A DNA stretch of 34,895 nt from Desulfocapsa sp. (GCA_020717925.1 DYDL01000006.1:1-34895); one strand, 5' to 3'. Shown: positions 8,489 to 18,492, counted from the stretch's first letter. The notes: generated from the letters alone by a model not told the origin. Translations and numbers: made by a program.

Positions 8489-9289
8489 TTAGCTAATTTC
8501 GCAGGCCCTGGCCATCGCTGCATGGTCAAAATATACGCCACGCAGAAAGAGGCCGCGGGCAGGCGCCATGGGACCGGCCAAATTACGATCCCTGGCCTTC
8601 ATGATTCTCATAAACTCGACTGTGTTGAGCCGGCCATGACCAACATCAATGAGAGTACCAGCCAGGTTGCGCACCATGTGCCGCAGAAAGCCGTCGCCCA
8701 CGAACTGGAAGCAACCAAGGCGCCCAGACTCTGACACGCGTTCCCGGTAACTGGCAACAAAAAGGGTACGAACCGCCCCGCGCCCATCGGTCTTGCTCAG
8801 GTCACGGGAGCCGGTTGCCTCGAAGCTGGAAAAATCATGGGTTCCGACCAGGGCCTGCAAACAAAGCCGCATCTCCGCCTGGTCCAAGGGCTGGCGCAGA
8901 TGATGAGCATAGAGCCTTGCAGTTGGCAGTTGCGTCTCGCCAAAGTCAAGCCGGTACTCATAGGCCTTGGCCTTGGCGTTGAAACGGGCGTGAAAACCTG
9001 GGAACTCCTCGACCACCTCCAGCACCCGGATGTCCAATGGCAGCAGGCTGTTCAAACCCTTGCGAAACCCCTCAACCGGAATGGCCGTGGCCGTGCTAAA
9101 ACTGGCCACCATGCCGAGGGCGTGGACGCCGGCATCGGTGCGGCCGGCGCCGTCAACCCGTACCTTTTCATTGGTCATTCTGGCCAGCTTCGCCTCCAGC
9201 ACCCCCTGGATGGTGGGCTGGTCCTTCTGATACTGCCAACCCGCGTAGGCAGTACCGTCAAAGGCCAAGGTCAGCCTGAGAGTGCGCAA
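8489..9289 (-). CDS. truA: tRNA pseudouridine synthase A
   Basis: LRLTLAFDGTAYAGWQYQ, VDGAGRTDAGVHALGMVASF, GDGFLRHMVRNLAGTLIDVG. Confidence 0.95.
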   Translation of the reverse strand: MRTLRLTLAFDGTAYAGWQYQKDQPTIQGVLEAKLARMTNEKVRVDGAGRTDAGVHALGMVASFSTATAIPVEGFRKGLNSLLPLDIRVLEVVEEFPGFHARFNAKAKAYEYRLDFGETQLPTARLYAHHLRQPLDQAEMRLCLQALVGTHDFSSFEATGSRDLSKTDGRGAVRTLFVASYRERVSESGRLGCFQFVGDGFLRHMVRNLAGTLIDVGHGRLNTVEFMRIMKARDRNLAGPMAPARGLFLRGVYFDHAAMARACEIS

Positions 9290-9293
9290 GTTG

Positions 9294-10331
9294 TTACGGG
9301 AAAACGGGCAGTGCCCGCAGTCCCTCCTCCTCCGAAAAACCGAGCATCAGGTTCATGTTCTGGATGGCCTGGCCAGCCGCGCCCTTGACCAGATTATCGA
9401 TGACCGAAACCAGCACTACCCGGCCGGTGCGTTTGTCCACCTGCACCCCGAGGTCGCAGAAATTACTGCCCCGCACCCATTGCACGGCCGGATAGGTACC
9501 CAGCGGCCGCACCCGGACAAAGGGTTCCGTTGCATAGGCCGCGGTCAGCAGGTCGTGCACCGATGACCGCGATATCTCCTGATTCAGGCTGGCGTAGACC
9601 GTGCTCAAGATCCCGCGTGACATGGGAACAAGGTGTGGGGTGAAGGTGATCGTTACGGGCGCACCGTGCAGACGGCCAAGCTCCTGCTCGATCTCAGGGG
9701 TATGACGGTGTTCACCCACCTTGTAGGCCTTGAAGCCCTCGTTCACTTCGCAGAAAAGGGTATCGGTCTGGGCGCCCCGTCCGGCCCCGGAGGCACCTGA
9801 CTTTGAATCGACCACCAGGGTTTCGGTGCGCACCACCCCGGCCCGCAACAGCGGCGCCAGGGCAAGAATCACACTGGTCGGATAACAGCCGGGGTTAGCC
9901 ACCAGGCGCGCCCGGCTGATTGACTGGCGATGGATCTCCGGCAGGCCGTAAACCGCCTCACCCAGATACTGCCGGGCGCCATGGGGCTGATACCACTCCT
10001 CGTAGATTGCGGCATCGGCAAGGCGAAAATCGGCCGACAGATCGACAACCTTGCAGCCCGCATCAAGCAGGCCAGGCACAATGCTCATGGCGGTCTGGTG
10101 CGGCACGGCGGTAAAGAAAAGGTCGGCCTTGTGGGCAACGGCCTCCGGCCGGGCATCCTCGCAGACTACCTGAACCCGCCCGGCCAGGCTCGGGTAGACC
10201 TCGGCCAGGGGCCGGCCGGCATACTGCCTTGAGGTGGCCACGGTCAATTCAACGCCAGGGTGTCCGGCCAAGAGCCGCGCCAGTTCAACGCCGGTGTAGC
10301 CGGAGGCGCCAATAATGCCAACCCTTTTCAT
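9294..10331 (-). CDS. argC: N-acetyl-gamma-glutamyl-phosphate reductase
   Basis: VGIIGASGYTGVELARLLAGHP, NPGCYPTSVILALAPLL, SKSGASGAGR, PHLVPMSRGILSTVY. Confidence 0.96.
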   Translation of the reverse strand: MKRVGIIGASGYTGVELARLLAGHPGVELTVATSRQYAGRPLAEVYPSLAGRVQVVCEDARPEAVAHKADLFFTAVPHQTAMSIVPGLLDAGCKVVDLSADFRLADAAIYEEWYQPHGARQYLGEAVYGLPEIHRQSISRARLVANPGCYPTSVILALAPLLRAGVVRTETLVVDSKSGASGAGRGAQTDTLFCEVNEGFKAYKVGEHRHTPEIEQELGRLHGAPVTITFTPHLVPMSRGILSTVYASLNQEISRSSVHDLLTAAYATEPFVRVRPLGTYPAVQWVRGSNFCDLGVQVDKRTGRVVLVSVIDNLVKGAAGQAIQNMNLMLGFSEEEGLRALPVFP

Positions 10332-10390
10332 GACAATTCCCCCTTTTCATCCTTACAGGCAGGCCGCCAAAATGGGCGGCCCCGCTAAAC

Positions 10391-10431
10391 AAAAAAAAGG
10401 GGAAGAACGATTGCAGCAATCGCCTTCCCCT
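10391..10431 (-). terminator. Intrinsic terminator after rpsI
   Basis: Minus strand AGGGGAAGGCGATTGCTGCAATCGTTCTTCCCCTTTTTTTT. Confidence 0.85.
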
Positions 10432-10482
10432 GAAAATTCCAGCACCGTAGGGGCTTGGCAGCCCCACTCTCCTGGAGAAAAA

Positions 10483-10881
10483 TTAACGCTTGGAGAACTG
10501 GAAACGGGCCCGAGCACCCTTCTGGCCGTATTTCTTCCGCTCCTTGGCCCGCGGGTCACGGGTAAGCAAACCGGCCTTTTTCAAGGTAATCCGGCATTCA
10601 GGATCAACCGCCAGCAGGGCCTTGGAAATACCATGCCGCAGGGCGTCCATTTGGGCCGACTTGCCACCGCCGTGCAGGGTCGCCATCACGTCGAACTTGT
10701 CGCCGCTCTCGGTAAGGGTCAGTGGCTTGGCAACCGCCTCGCGGGAGACCAGCAGACCGCCGAAATACTCTTCAATGGGCAGTTTGTTCACCACCATATT
10801 ACCGCTGCCGCTCTTGAGCCAGACCCTGGCGATAGCAGTCTTTCTTTTACCGGTAGCGTAAAAACTTTTCTCAGCCATCAT
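10483..10881 (-). CDS. rpsI: 30S ribosomal protein S9
   Basis: [21 protein letters not shown]...[28 protein letters not shown]. Confidence 0.97.
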   Translation of the reverse strand: MMAEKSFYATGKRKTAIARVWLKSGSGNMVVNKLPIEEYFGGLLVSREAVAKPLTLTESGDKFDVMATLHGGGKSAQMDALRHGISKALLAVDPECRITLKKAGLLTRDPRAKERKKYGQKGARARFQFSKR

Positions 10882-10934
10882 GTTCTCCAGATAAACGATA
10901 CTTTCGTATCAATATGCCGTTAAAAAAGGTCGGC

Positions 10935-11363
10935 TCAGATCTCCAGCTTTTCAGGCTGCTGGGCCTCGTGAGGATGAGCGCCGCCGGCGTAGACCTTGAG
11001 CTTTTTCAACTGCGCCCGCCCCAGGGTGTTCTTGGGAAGCATGCCACGCACCGCCTTGGTGAGCAGATCCTCGGGACACGCCTCCAACAGATCCTTGGCG
11101 GAGCGCTCACGCATGCCACCCATGAAACCGGAGTGGTTGTAATATTTCTTGTCATCCCACTTATTACCGGTCAGCTTAACCTTTTCGGCGTTAACCACGA
11201 CAATGAAGTCACCGTTGTCCTGAAAGGTGCAGAAACTCGGTTTGTGCTTGCCCCGTAAACGGGTGGCAATCTCGGTGGCCAGCCGGCCTAGTATTTTGTC
11301 CGTGGCATCCACCACAAACCATTTGCGCTCAATCTCCTTAACCGGAGTCAGGTACGTCTTCAT
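10935..11363 (-). CDS. rplM: 50S ribosomal protein L13
   Basis: [44 protein letters not shown]...[13 protein letters not shown]; start placed at internal Met with upstream SD. Confidence 0.97.
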   Translation of the reverse strand: MKTYLTPVKEIERKWFVVDATDKILGRLATEIATRLRGKHKPSFCTFQDNGDFIVVVNAEKVKLTGNKWDDKKYYNHSGFMGGMRERSAKDLLEACPEDLLTKAVRGMLPKNTLGRAQLKKLKVYAGGAHPHEAQQPEKLEI

Positions 11364-11384
11364 TGGGTTCATCCTCTGCTGGAC

Positions 11385-11450
11385 GGGTTGACGTTTTCTT
11401 GCCAACCCTGGGGCCGCAAGCGCGACCGTTTTTATATCCGGAAGCTCCGG
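11385..11450 (-). promoter_or_regulatory. Structured rplM-rpsI leader with three hairpins
   Basis: Minus strand CCGGAGCTTCCGG; GGTCGC-GCTT-GCGGCC; GGGTTGGC-AAGAAAAC-GTCAACCC immediately before the rplM SD. Confidence 0.5.
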
Positions 11451-11458
11451 TATCTAAT

Positions 11459-11489
11459 AAAAAAAGGTCCGATACCGCTCGAACCTTTG
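11459..11489 (-). terminator. Intrinsic terminator after tRNA-Gly
   Basis: Minus strand AAAGGTTCGA-GCGGTA-TCGGACCTTTTTTT. Confidence 0.8.
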
Positions 11490-11498
11490 CAATATTCA

Positions 11499-11573
<75 letters not shown>

Positions 11574-11835
11574 TCACTGCCACACGACGTACCGTGGGTG
11601 CGAGGGGCGGAATATAACCAGGTCCGCCGGAAGCTGTCAATAAAAAAAACACAGAAAAATCAGCCCGGCGCAAGCCTTTCCGGCCAGAAAAGGATGCTGG
11701 TCTTTTTTGTTTTTCCCGTCAAGGCTATTGCCAGGCAGGACAGGAACTTGGTATAGATGCTTAGGCATCATTGTTAAGCAAAAACTTGCAAAGCATCCGA
11801 GGAGTTCCGTGCCATCGGCGCAGCGGGAGCACAAC

Positions 11836-12438
11836 ATGACCACAAATCAGAATCGTAAAGGTTCCATAGAACGGCAGACCCGCGAAACCAGCATCGCCCT
11901 AAGCCTGTGCATTGACGGCGCGGGCCACGCCAACATCTCAAGCGGCGTGCCCTTTCTTGATCATATGCTCACCCTGTTCGCGGTGCACGGTTTTTTTGAC
12001 CTGGACATAAAGGCCACCGGAGACACCGAGGTCGACGACCATCACACCGTTGAAGACTTGGGCATCTGTTTAGGCCAGGCCATGAAACAGGCGTTGGGTG
12101 ATTTCCGCTCCATCCGCCGCTATGGCCACTGCCTGCTCCCCATGGACGAGGCCCTGGTCCGGATGGCGGTGGACTTTTCCAACCGGCCCTTCTTGGACTA
12201 CGGCGTCACTGTGCCGGACCAGAAGGTCGGCACCTTCGACACCGCCCTGGCTCGGGAGTTTCTTGGGGCTCTCACCCTGCATGCGGGCCTGACCCTGCAT
12301 GTGGAACTGGCGCACGGCGAGAACACCCATCACATCCTGGAGGCGATTTTCAAGGCCCTGGGCAAGGTGCTGGACCAGGCTACCGCCATCGAGCCCCGGA
12401 CCGGGGAACGCCCCCTCTCCTCAAAGGGGTCACTGTAA
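11836..12438 (+). CDS. hisB: Imidazoleglycerol-phosphate dehydratase
   Basis: SGVPFLDHMLTLFAVHGFFDL, DDHHTVEDLGICLGQA, GENTHHILEAIFKALGKVL. Confidence 0.97.
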   Translation: MTTNQNRKGSIERQTRETSIALSLCIDGAGHANISSGVPFLDHMLTLFAVHGFFDLDIKATGDTEVDDHHTVEDLGICLGQAMKQALGDFRSIRRYGHCLLPMDEALVRMAVDFSNRPFLDYGVTVPDQKVGTFDTALAREFLGALTLHAGLTLHVELAHGENTHHILEAIFKALGKVLDQATAIEPRTGERPLSSKGSL

Positions 12439-12486
12439 GTTGAAAAACCGGCAAAATCGCCAGCCTGCCCCTGATCGGAGACCGTC

Positions 12487-13116
12487 ATGATTGAACAAAG
12501 AGTCCGCCTGATTCTGGTCTGCCTTGTTGCCTGCTGCCTCCTCGCCTGCTCCTGGCATGGCAACGAACAGCCGCGGGAGACACCACCCATGGTGCGCCTC
12601 GAAAAAATCGCCGTGGTGGTGCTGCCCGGGCAGGACATCCCGAGCCATGAATCGGACAGCGTCCCGACAACTGAAGAAATTTCCGCTGGTACCGCCGCCC
12701 TGGACGAAATACTCCAGGAACATTTTGCCAATCAACCGCGTATCGCCGTCTACACCGACGTCCAGACGGAAGCATCACTCATGGGAACCCAGGCCGACCC
12801 CGCCCGCACCGCGCGCGGAATCGGGGAGAGCACCAGCAGCGACGGCGTTCTCATAGTGCACATTTTCCGTTTCCGCCAGCGGGTCGCATCCCGGCATGAG
12901 CCCGCCTCGGTGGCTTTTGATTTCCGTCTGTACGCGGCGGCCACGGGGCGTAGCATCTGCTCGGGCAGATTCGACGAGACCCAGCAGACCCTCACCGATA
13001 ATTTGTTCCAAATTGGCACCTGGTTCAAACGCGGCAACAAATGGCTCACCGCCGAGCAGCTTGCCCGCGAGGGGGTTTTGAAAATGCTGGACGACTGCCC
13101 CTCCCTCACCCCTTGA
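12487..13116 (+). CDS. Putative lipoprotein of unknown function
   Basis: Signal peptide with lipobox LLAC (LVACCLLACSWHG). Confidence 0.7.
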   Translation: MIEQRVRLILVCLVACCLLACSWHGNEQPRETPPMVRLEKIAVVVLPGQDIPSHESDSVPTTEEISAGTAALDEILQEHFANQPRIAVYTDVQTEASLMGTQADPARTARGIGESTSSDGVLIVHIFRFRQRVASRHEPASVAFDFRLYAAATGRSICSGRFDETQQTLTDNLFQIGTWFKRGNKWLTAEQLAREGVLKMLDDCPSLTP

Positions 13117-13134
13117 CCCAGGGAACCTCAAACC

Positions 13135-13890
13135 TTGCACCCTCTTGATCCGCGGGCCAACCGTCTCGTTGGCCAGGTCATGCATGCCTACGATATGCTG
13201 GCTGACGGGGACCGGATCCTGGTCGCTGTATCCGGCGGCGTGGACAGCCTGGTCCTGCTCTGGCTGCTCCACCACTGGCGGAAAAAAGCTCCCATCGACT
13301 ACGACCTGATAGCAGTACACCTGGACATGGGCTTTGCCCCCGGCACCTGGCAGGAAGTGGAGAAACGGTTGCGGCAACAGCCGGTCGCCTACTTTCTTGA
13401 ACACACCGATTTCGGCCCTCGCGCCGTTGCCGCCGAGACCGGCGGCAACGGCTGCTATCACTGCGCCCGACAACGGCGCAACAAACTGTTTGACCTGGCC
13501 CGCGCCAAGGGATGCAACAAGATTGCCTTCGGCCACCACCAGGAGGACATCATTGAGACCTTTTTTCTCAACCTGCTTTACAGCGGCAATCTAAGCACCA
13601 TGGTGCCCAGACAGGATCTGTTCGACGGTCGTCTGGCCCTGATCAGACCCCTGGCCTTGCTGGATAAAAGTCAGATCTTGACCATTGCCGCCAGCCTGCA
13701 TCTCGAGGCTGTGGCCAATCCCTGCACACTGGCCAAGGACTCTAAACGCGAAGAGGTGCGGGGACTGCTGCAATCCCTGGCCGCCAAGGATAAAAAAATC
13801 ATTGCCAGCATCTTCGCGGCCATGGCCAACGTCAAGCCCGATTATCTGCTCACCAGATTGGCGGGCCATAAAGGACAACCACCATGCTGA
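13135..13890 (+). CDS. TtcA-like PP-loop ATPase (tRNA 2-thiocytidine biosynthesis type); TTG start
   Basis: ILVAVSGGVDSLVLLWLL PP-loop, GCYHCARQRRNKLFDLA CxxC, KIAFGHHQEDIIETFFLNLLYSGNLSTMVPRQ. Confidence 0.8.
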   Translation: MHPLDPRANRLVGQVMHAYDMLADGDRILVAVSGGVDSLVLLWLLHHWRKKAPIDYDLIAVHLDMGFAPGTWQEVEKRLRQQPVAYFLEHTDFGPRAVAAETGGNGCYHCARQRRNKLFDLARAKGCNKIAFGHHQEDIIETFFLNLLYSGNLSTMVPRQDLFDGRLALIRPLALLDKSQILTIAASLHLEAVANPCTLAKDSKREEVRGLLQSLAAKDKKIIASIFAAMANVKPDYLLTRLAGHKGQPPC

Positions 13891-14762
13891 CAGCCCTGGA
13901 ATGTCTGCCCTGCTTTCTTCGGCAGGCCCTCTATGCTGCCCGGCTGTCCACCCCGGACGTGCATCTGCAGCGGCAAATCCTGCACAAGGTCGCCCGCCTT
14001 CTGCCCGAGCTGGACCTGGGCAGCACCCCGCCGGAAAACTCCATTCTGGTCTACGAAACCATTGCCCGACTCTCTGCCTGCCCAGACCCTTTCCTTGACC
14101 TCAAAAGGACAAGTAACCAGCGGGCACGGGAGTTGCTGCCAAGGCTGCGGGCAATCGTGGCCGAGGCGTCCGACCCGATGCGGGTCGCCATCAGGCTGGC
14201 CATGGCCGGTAATGTCATTGATTACGGCGCCCACCAAGACTTTGACCTTAACCAGGCCGTGGATGACTGCCTGGTCCGGGAACCGGCTATAAACCACTAC
14301 CATCTGCTGCAAGAAGACCTGCGCACGGCCAGGACCGTGCTCTATCTCGGCGACAACTGTGGGGAATTGGTCTTTGACGGTTTGGTACTTGAAAGGCTGA
14401 AACAGGAGGTGACGCTCGCGGTAAAACAACGGCCGATCATCAACGACGCCCTGGTAGCGGATGCCTTGTCCTGTGGCCTGAACCGACTGGCCAAGGTCAT
14501 TGATAACGGCCTGGCCTGCCCCGGCACCCCGGTGCCTCGCTGTTCGCCAGAGTTTCAAAAGGCCTTTGCCGCGGCCGACCTCATCATCGTCAAAGGTCAG
14601 GGCAACTTCGAAACCCTGTCAGAGACCAGGGCGCCTCTCTACTTCCTGCTCATGGTGAAGTGTCAGGTGGTGGCGGAGCATATAACGGCGTTGACCGGCC
14701 TGCCGGCCGGCGTCGTGGCAAACGGCGATCTGGTGCTGCTGCGCACCCCGCACTGGCCATAA
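13884..14762 (+). CDS. DUF89/ARMT1-like protein (damage-control phosphatase family)
   Basis: CLPCFLRQAL, RLAMAGNVIDYGA, VLYLGDNCGELVFDGLVLE, RPIINDALVADA, ADLIIVKGQGNFETLSE. Confidence 0.85.
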   Translation: MLTALECLPCFLRQALYAARLSTPDVHLQRQILHKVARLLPELDLGSTPPENSILVYETIARLSACPDPFLDLKRTSNQRARELLPRLRAIVAEASDPMRVAIRLAMAGNVIDYGAHQDFDLNQAVDDCLVREPAINHYHLLQEDLRTARTVLYLGDNCGELVFDGLVLERLKQEVTLAVKQRPIINDALVADALSCGLNRLAKVIDNGLACPGTPVPRCSPEFQKAFAAADLIIVKGQGNFETLSETRAPLYFLLMVKCQVVAEHITALTGLPAGVVANGDLVLLRTPHWP

Positions 14763-14779
14763 AAACGGCCGCGGCCTGC

Positions 14780-15154
14780 TCAATCCACGCCGTGCGTGTT
14801 GAGCCAAATAAAATAGTCCAACTGGAAGCGCTGATGGGGCTTGAGGTCGCCGAACACCATGCCACATCGCTTGGCCACGGGCACCCCTCTTAAAAATTCC
14901 TCCTCCAGTTCGCAATGCGTCACGGTTTTTATTGGCACCCGCCCTAGAAAGAATTCCTGCCGCGACGCCTCGATATCCACCGTACCCAATGAACCGGGGA
15001 TGTCCTCGCCTTCAAAATGAAGGCCAAGCCCACCCTTGCTCACATCGACCACAATTCCTTCCCGCTGGCCGAAAAAGGCCTTCACACCGCGATGCACGGG
15101 ATGTCTTGGGTCTCTGCGCCTGTCCCGCCTGACATCTGATTGCGCCGTATCCAT
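14780..15154 (-). CDS. PilZ domain protein
   Basis: RRDRRRDPRHPVHRGVKAFFGQREGIVVDVSKGGLGLHF. Confidence 0.8.
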   Translation of the reverse strand: MDTAQSDVRRDRRRDPRHPVHRGVKAFFGQREGIVVDVSKGGLGLHFEGEDIPGSLGTVDIEASRQEFFLGRVPIKTVTHCELEEEFLRGVPVAKRCGMVFGDLKPHQRFQLDYFIWLNTHGVD

Positions 15155-15446
15155 GCCGACCTCCTCTTGCCGAATATAACCGAAAGACGAACCGAAGAAC
15201 TCCAGATTCCTGTTGCCATCACCTGCATGCTAAACTTGGACAAGACGAGAAAAGTTATCCTCATATTTTTCCCATGCCACATTTCCCTGATAAACTGTAT
15301 TTATTTTCTTACTTCAAGGGTAACTTGTCAAGCTGGAAAACATGATCATGATATTCTCCCGAATGATCCCTGCCCCGTTGCGGTAAGCGTTGTCCCTAGC
15401 CCCGTCGTGACAAAACCTAAATCTTTAGGTGTTTCAAGGTTATCTT

Positions 15447-15476
15447 TTGGCAATGAATTTCATAGTCATATATAAT
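15447..15476 (+). promoter_or_regulatory. Sigma70-like promoter of the REC-HDOD gene
   Basis: TTGGCA-N18-TATAAT. Confidence 0.5.
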
Positions 15477-15535
15477 ACAAAAAAATCACCTGGTAAGTGA
15501 CATGTCCCGACCCGGGTCAGACCAAAACAGGAGCG

Positions 15536-16762
15536 ATGATGGAACAGCCAAAACCACACGTATTGTTCGTGGATGACGAAAAGGGCATTCTTACCGCCCT
15601 GCGCAGGCTTTTTAACGATGAGGACTGGGAGATGTTCTTTGCCACCAGTGCCGAGGAGGGGTTGCGCATTCTCGCGCAAGAACCGATGGATCTGGTGGTT
15701 TCCGACGTGCGAATGCCGGAGATGAATGGCATCGATTTTTTGAGCGAAGTAAAGAAAAATTATTCCCACATCGTGCGGATATTCCTGAGCGGCTATGCCG
15801 ACAATAAGGCAGTCATCAAGGCCTTTGCCGAAGGTTGCGCGCAGCAGTTGTTGCCCAAACCATGGGATGACGAGGAACTGCGCGAGGTAGTCCGCGGCGC
15901 CCTGCGGCAGGCCTTGAAACAAAAAGAAAGGTTCCAGGGGTTGCAGCAGGTGATCAATTCAATCACCGCCCTGCCCCCCATGCCCCAGACCTATATGAAG
16001 GTGAAGGAAAACCTCTCCGACCCGGATGGTTTTTCCGTCGACAAGGTGGCCAAGGTAATTGCCCAGGATGTTTCCCTGTCCGCGGAGATGATCCGCTGGG
16101 CCAACTCCGCCCTGTTCGGACAGCGGCAGGAGGTGGAATCGGTGCAACGTGCCTTGATAGTGTTGGGCAGCGATATCGTCGAGGGCGTTATCCTGGCCCA
16201 TTCGGTCTTTCAGCCGACAAACGCTGGACCAGTGGCCGATTTCAGCCGCAAGGAATTTCATACCCATTCCATGGCCTGCGGCATCATAGCCAAAAAACTT
16301 ATGAAATTACAAGGATTCCAGGAGTCGGAATATGGCGATCGCGCCTTCACCGCCGGCCTGCTTCACGATATCGGCAAACTGGTGGAGGAGGTCTGTCTGC
16401 CCGCGGCCTTTGAGGAGATAATCTGCCTGGCCCGCGACCAGCGAGAATCCATGGAACAGGCGGAGCAGGAAAAAATCGGCACAACCCACGAGGAAATCGG
16501 CAGCTACCTGGCGGAATGGTGGAGCATGCCGTCATTCATCGTCAATGCCATCCGCTGGCACCACAACCCCGCGTTGTGCAACACCGACCATGAAATCATT
16601 GAGGCGGTACACATGGCCGACGCTCTGGCGCAACGCTTCAACCTGGGCCAGAGTGGCAACCATTGCCCGCCGACAATCGACCCGGCCTGCGAGGCCCGCT
16701 GGGCACTAACCGAGGAGCAGTTTGCCAGCCTGCGGGAGGAGGTTACCCAAGCGCTTCCCTGA
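15536..16762 (+). CDS. Response regulator with receiver and HDOD domains
   Basis: HVLFVDDEKGILTALRRLF...LVVSDVRMPEMNG; INSITALPPMPQTYMKVKE...FTAGLLHDIGKLVEE. Confidence 0.92.
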   Translation: MMEQPKPHVLFVDDEKGILTALRRLFNDEDWEMFFATSAEEGLRILAQEPMDLVVSDVRMPEMNGIDFLSEVKKNYSHIVRIFLSGYADNKAVIKAFAEGCAQQLLPKPWDDEELREVVRGALRQALKQKERFQGLQQVINSITALPPMPQTYMKVKENLSDPDGFSVDKVAKVIAQDVSLSAEMIRWANSALFGQRQEVESVQRALIVLGSDIVEGVILAHSVFQPTNAGPVADFSRKEFHTHSMACGIIAKKLMKLQGFQESEYGDRAFTAGLLHDIGKLVEEVCLPAAFEEIICLARDQRESMEQAEQEKIGTTHEEIGSYLAEWWSMPSFIVNAIRWHHNPALCNTDHEIIEAVHMADALAQRFNLGQSGNHCPPTIDPACEARWALTEEQFASLREEVTQALP

Positions 16763-16787
16763 CCGGTTTGCCGGGGAAAGAAAATCG

Positions 16788-17759
16788 TCATGGGGCAATG
16801 GCCGCCAATTGCCCCATGGTCGTTGTCATCCGACATATCACGTCATGAATATGGATTGACTCAAGGCTGGTTGATTCGATCAGCAGTTCGGTGCCCTCCG
16901 GCAAGATCCCGCCCAAAAGACGCAATACTTCCCGAGCAGTCTCGCGTACCGCATCCTCGGCAAACTGGGGATAACAATGGGCTCGCAGGACAAGGTCGGC
17001 CTCATCGGAACGTTTCAACAGATCGCTGGTAACATGCAGGGCCGCTTCCAGGCAGGCAAGAAGATCATCGTGGTGCAACCGCATTGCCACTGGTCCTATC
17101 TCCAGCCAGGTGCGGGAGCGTTGCGAATGGGTGGGCTGGGGGCATGGTTCCGACTTCTGCCCGTAAAGCACGCTATTATAGGCCTGGGTGCATGGGCAGG
17201 CCGTGATATGGTGCAAGCCGGCCCCCAGGGTAGCGCGGGTTGCCACCTGCTCCCCGGTTCTGCTCAAGTCCACCCGGACCATGATCTCGACCGCGTCAAT
17301 GGAAGTGCGGCCGCTAATCCGGGTGGTGCGCGCTACCGGGATCTCGCCGCTGAGATGTACCGACCCGGCCGTGGCCTCCTGGCGCAGAATCACCAGACGA
17401 CCAAGTTCCTCGGCGTATTCCCTTGGATCAACAAACTTCCGGCCATGGAGCTGGCTGACGACCTCCTCCATGCGCGACATATGGATACCACGGAGGTGTC
17501 CCGGCAGATCCACCTCCAGTCGGACCGTAAAAGCAAGACGACCCTGGGGCAGATCCACCCACACCGTTTTATTGGCAATGCCAACCGCGCCTAAAGGCGC
17601 GGCAAAAACCGGCCGCTGGCCGGGCACATCCACGCATTGTTCCAGCACCCGCCGATGGTCATCAGAGGTGATGACATGGTTCAAAGCATGTTGTCCCGAC
17701 GCAGGGCAGTGTACCACTCCTGGACCGTGGTCCAGGTCTCCTCGTTTTGCAGAAGCCAT
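16788..17759 (-). CDS. MptA/FolE2-family GTP cyclohydrolase (closer to MptA); true start probably internal near 17690
   Basis: VDLPGHLRGIHMSRMEEVV, HHITACPCTQAYN, FAEDAVRETAREVL, STSLESIHIHD. Confidence 0.8.
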   Translation of the reverse strand: MASAKRGDLDHGPGVVHCPASGQHALNHVITSDDHRRVLEQCVDVPGQRPVFAAPLGAVGIANKTVWVDLPQGRLAFTVRLEVDLPGHLRGIHMSRMEEVVSQLHGRKFVDPREYAEELGRLVILRQEATAGSVHLSGEIPVARTTRISGRTSIDAVEIMVRVDLSRTGEQVATRATLGAGLHHITACPCTQAYNSVLYGQKSEPCPQPTHSQRSRTWLEIGPVAMRLHHDDLLACLEAALHVTSDLLKRSDEADLVLRAHCYPQFAEDAVRETAREVLRLLGGILPEGTELLIESTSLESIHIHDVICRMTTTMGQLAAIAP

Positions 17760-18484
17760 TGCTCCATTTCCTCAAAGCGCCGCACGGCCAGATGACCGCC
17801 AAGTTGATCTGCCCGGCTCGCTGCCCCCAACTGGCGCACCGCGGCCAGGATGGCCCGGCGGTCCACCATGGCGCAAAGGCTGCCCTCGTGCAGTAGCCGT
17901 TCCGTTATGGGCGCATTTCCGGCAAAGCCAAACGGAAAGCGGGCCGCCAATCGTAAAAAAAATGCCCAGTCCTCACCCAACAGGCCGGGGCCGAATCCTC
18001 CGACCGTAAGAAAGGCCTCGCGGGTCACGGCCATGGCCGATGGCACCAAGAAGCACCAACGCCTAAGCGCATGCCGACAGTCACCTTCAACCGCCTCCCC
18101 TGCTCCAGGTAGTCGGAATTCACCGCCGTGCACCTTGTTCCGGTTCCGAGTCACCCCATAGGCCACGACAAAGCCCCGTTCCATCGTCTCCCGCAAGGCC
18201 CGAACATGACCCGGCAGCCAGATGTCGTCCGAGTCGAGAAACATCAACAGGTCATGGGTCGCGGCAGCAACGCCGGCGTTGCGCGCCAATCCCGGACCAT
18301 CGCCACCAAGACGCACCAGCGTGATCTCGGGGAAACAAGCACGCACCAGCTCCACGGTGCCGTCGGTGGAACCGTCATCCACCACCACGATCTCCACGGC
18401 CAGATCCTGGGCCTGCGCGCTGGCAATGGCCGCGAAAACAAGTTCGCGCCTGTTCCGAGTTGGAATGATGCAGCTCACGCCCAT
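17681..18484 (-). CDS. Family 2 glycosyltransferase
   Basis: VSCIIPTRNRRELVFAAIASAQAQDLAVEIVVVDDGSTDGT...LLMFLDSDDIWLPGHV. Confidence 0.9.
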   Translation of the reverse strand: MGVSCIIPTRNRRELVFAAIASAQAQDLAVEIVVVDDGSTDGTVELVRACFPEITLVRLGGDGPGLARNAGVAAATHDLLMFLDSDDIWLPGHVRALRETMERGFVVAYGVTRNRNKVHGGEFRLPGAGEAVEGDCRHALRRWCFLVPSAMAVTREAFLTVGGFGPGLLGEDWAFFLRLAARFPFGFAGNAPITERLLHEGSLCAMVDRRAILAAVRQLGAASRADQLGGHLAVRRFEEMEQWLLQNEETWTTVQEWYTALRRDNML

Positions 18485-18492
18485 GGCAAGCC

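Noticed and set aside
7166-8734. 522-aa plus-strand ORF
   Set aside because: Antisense shadow of the aminotransferase and truA; no recognisable motifs.
10362-10381. GGCCGCC...GGCGGCC hairpin upstream of argC
   Set aside because: Short GC stem between the rpsI terminator and argC SD; too little to claim a riboswitch or attenuator.
16789-16818. Inverted repeat CATGGGGCAAT...ATTGCCCCATG at the MptA-like gene end
   Set aside because: Probably a simple convergent-end hairpin; no T tract and no further structure to support a special role.
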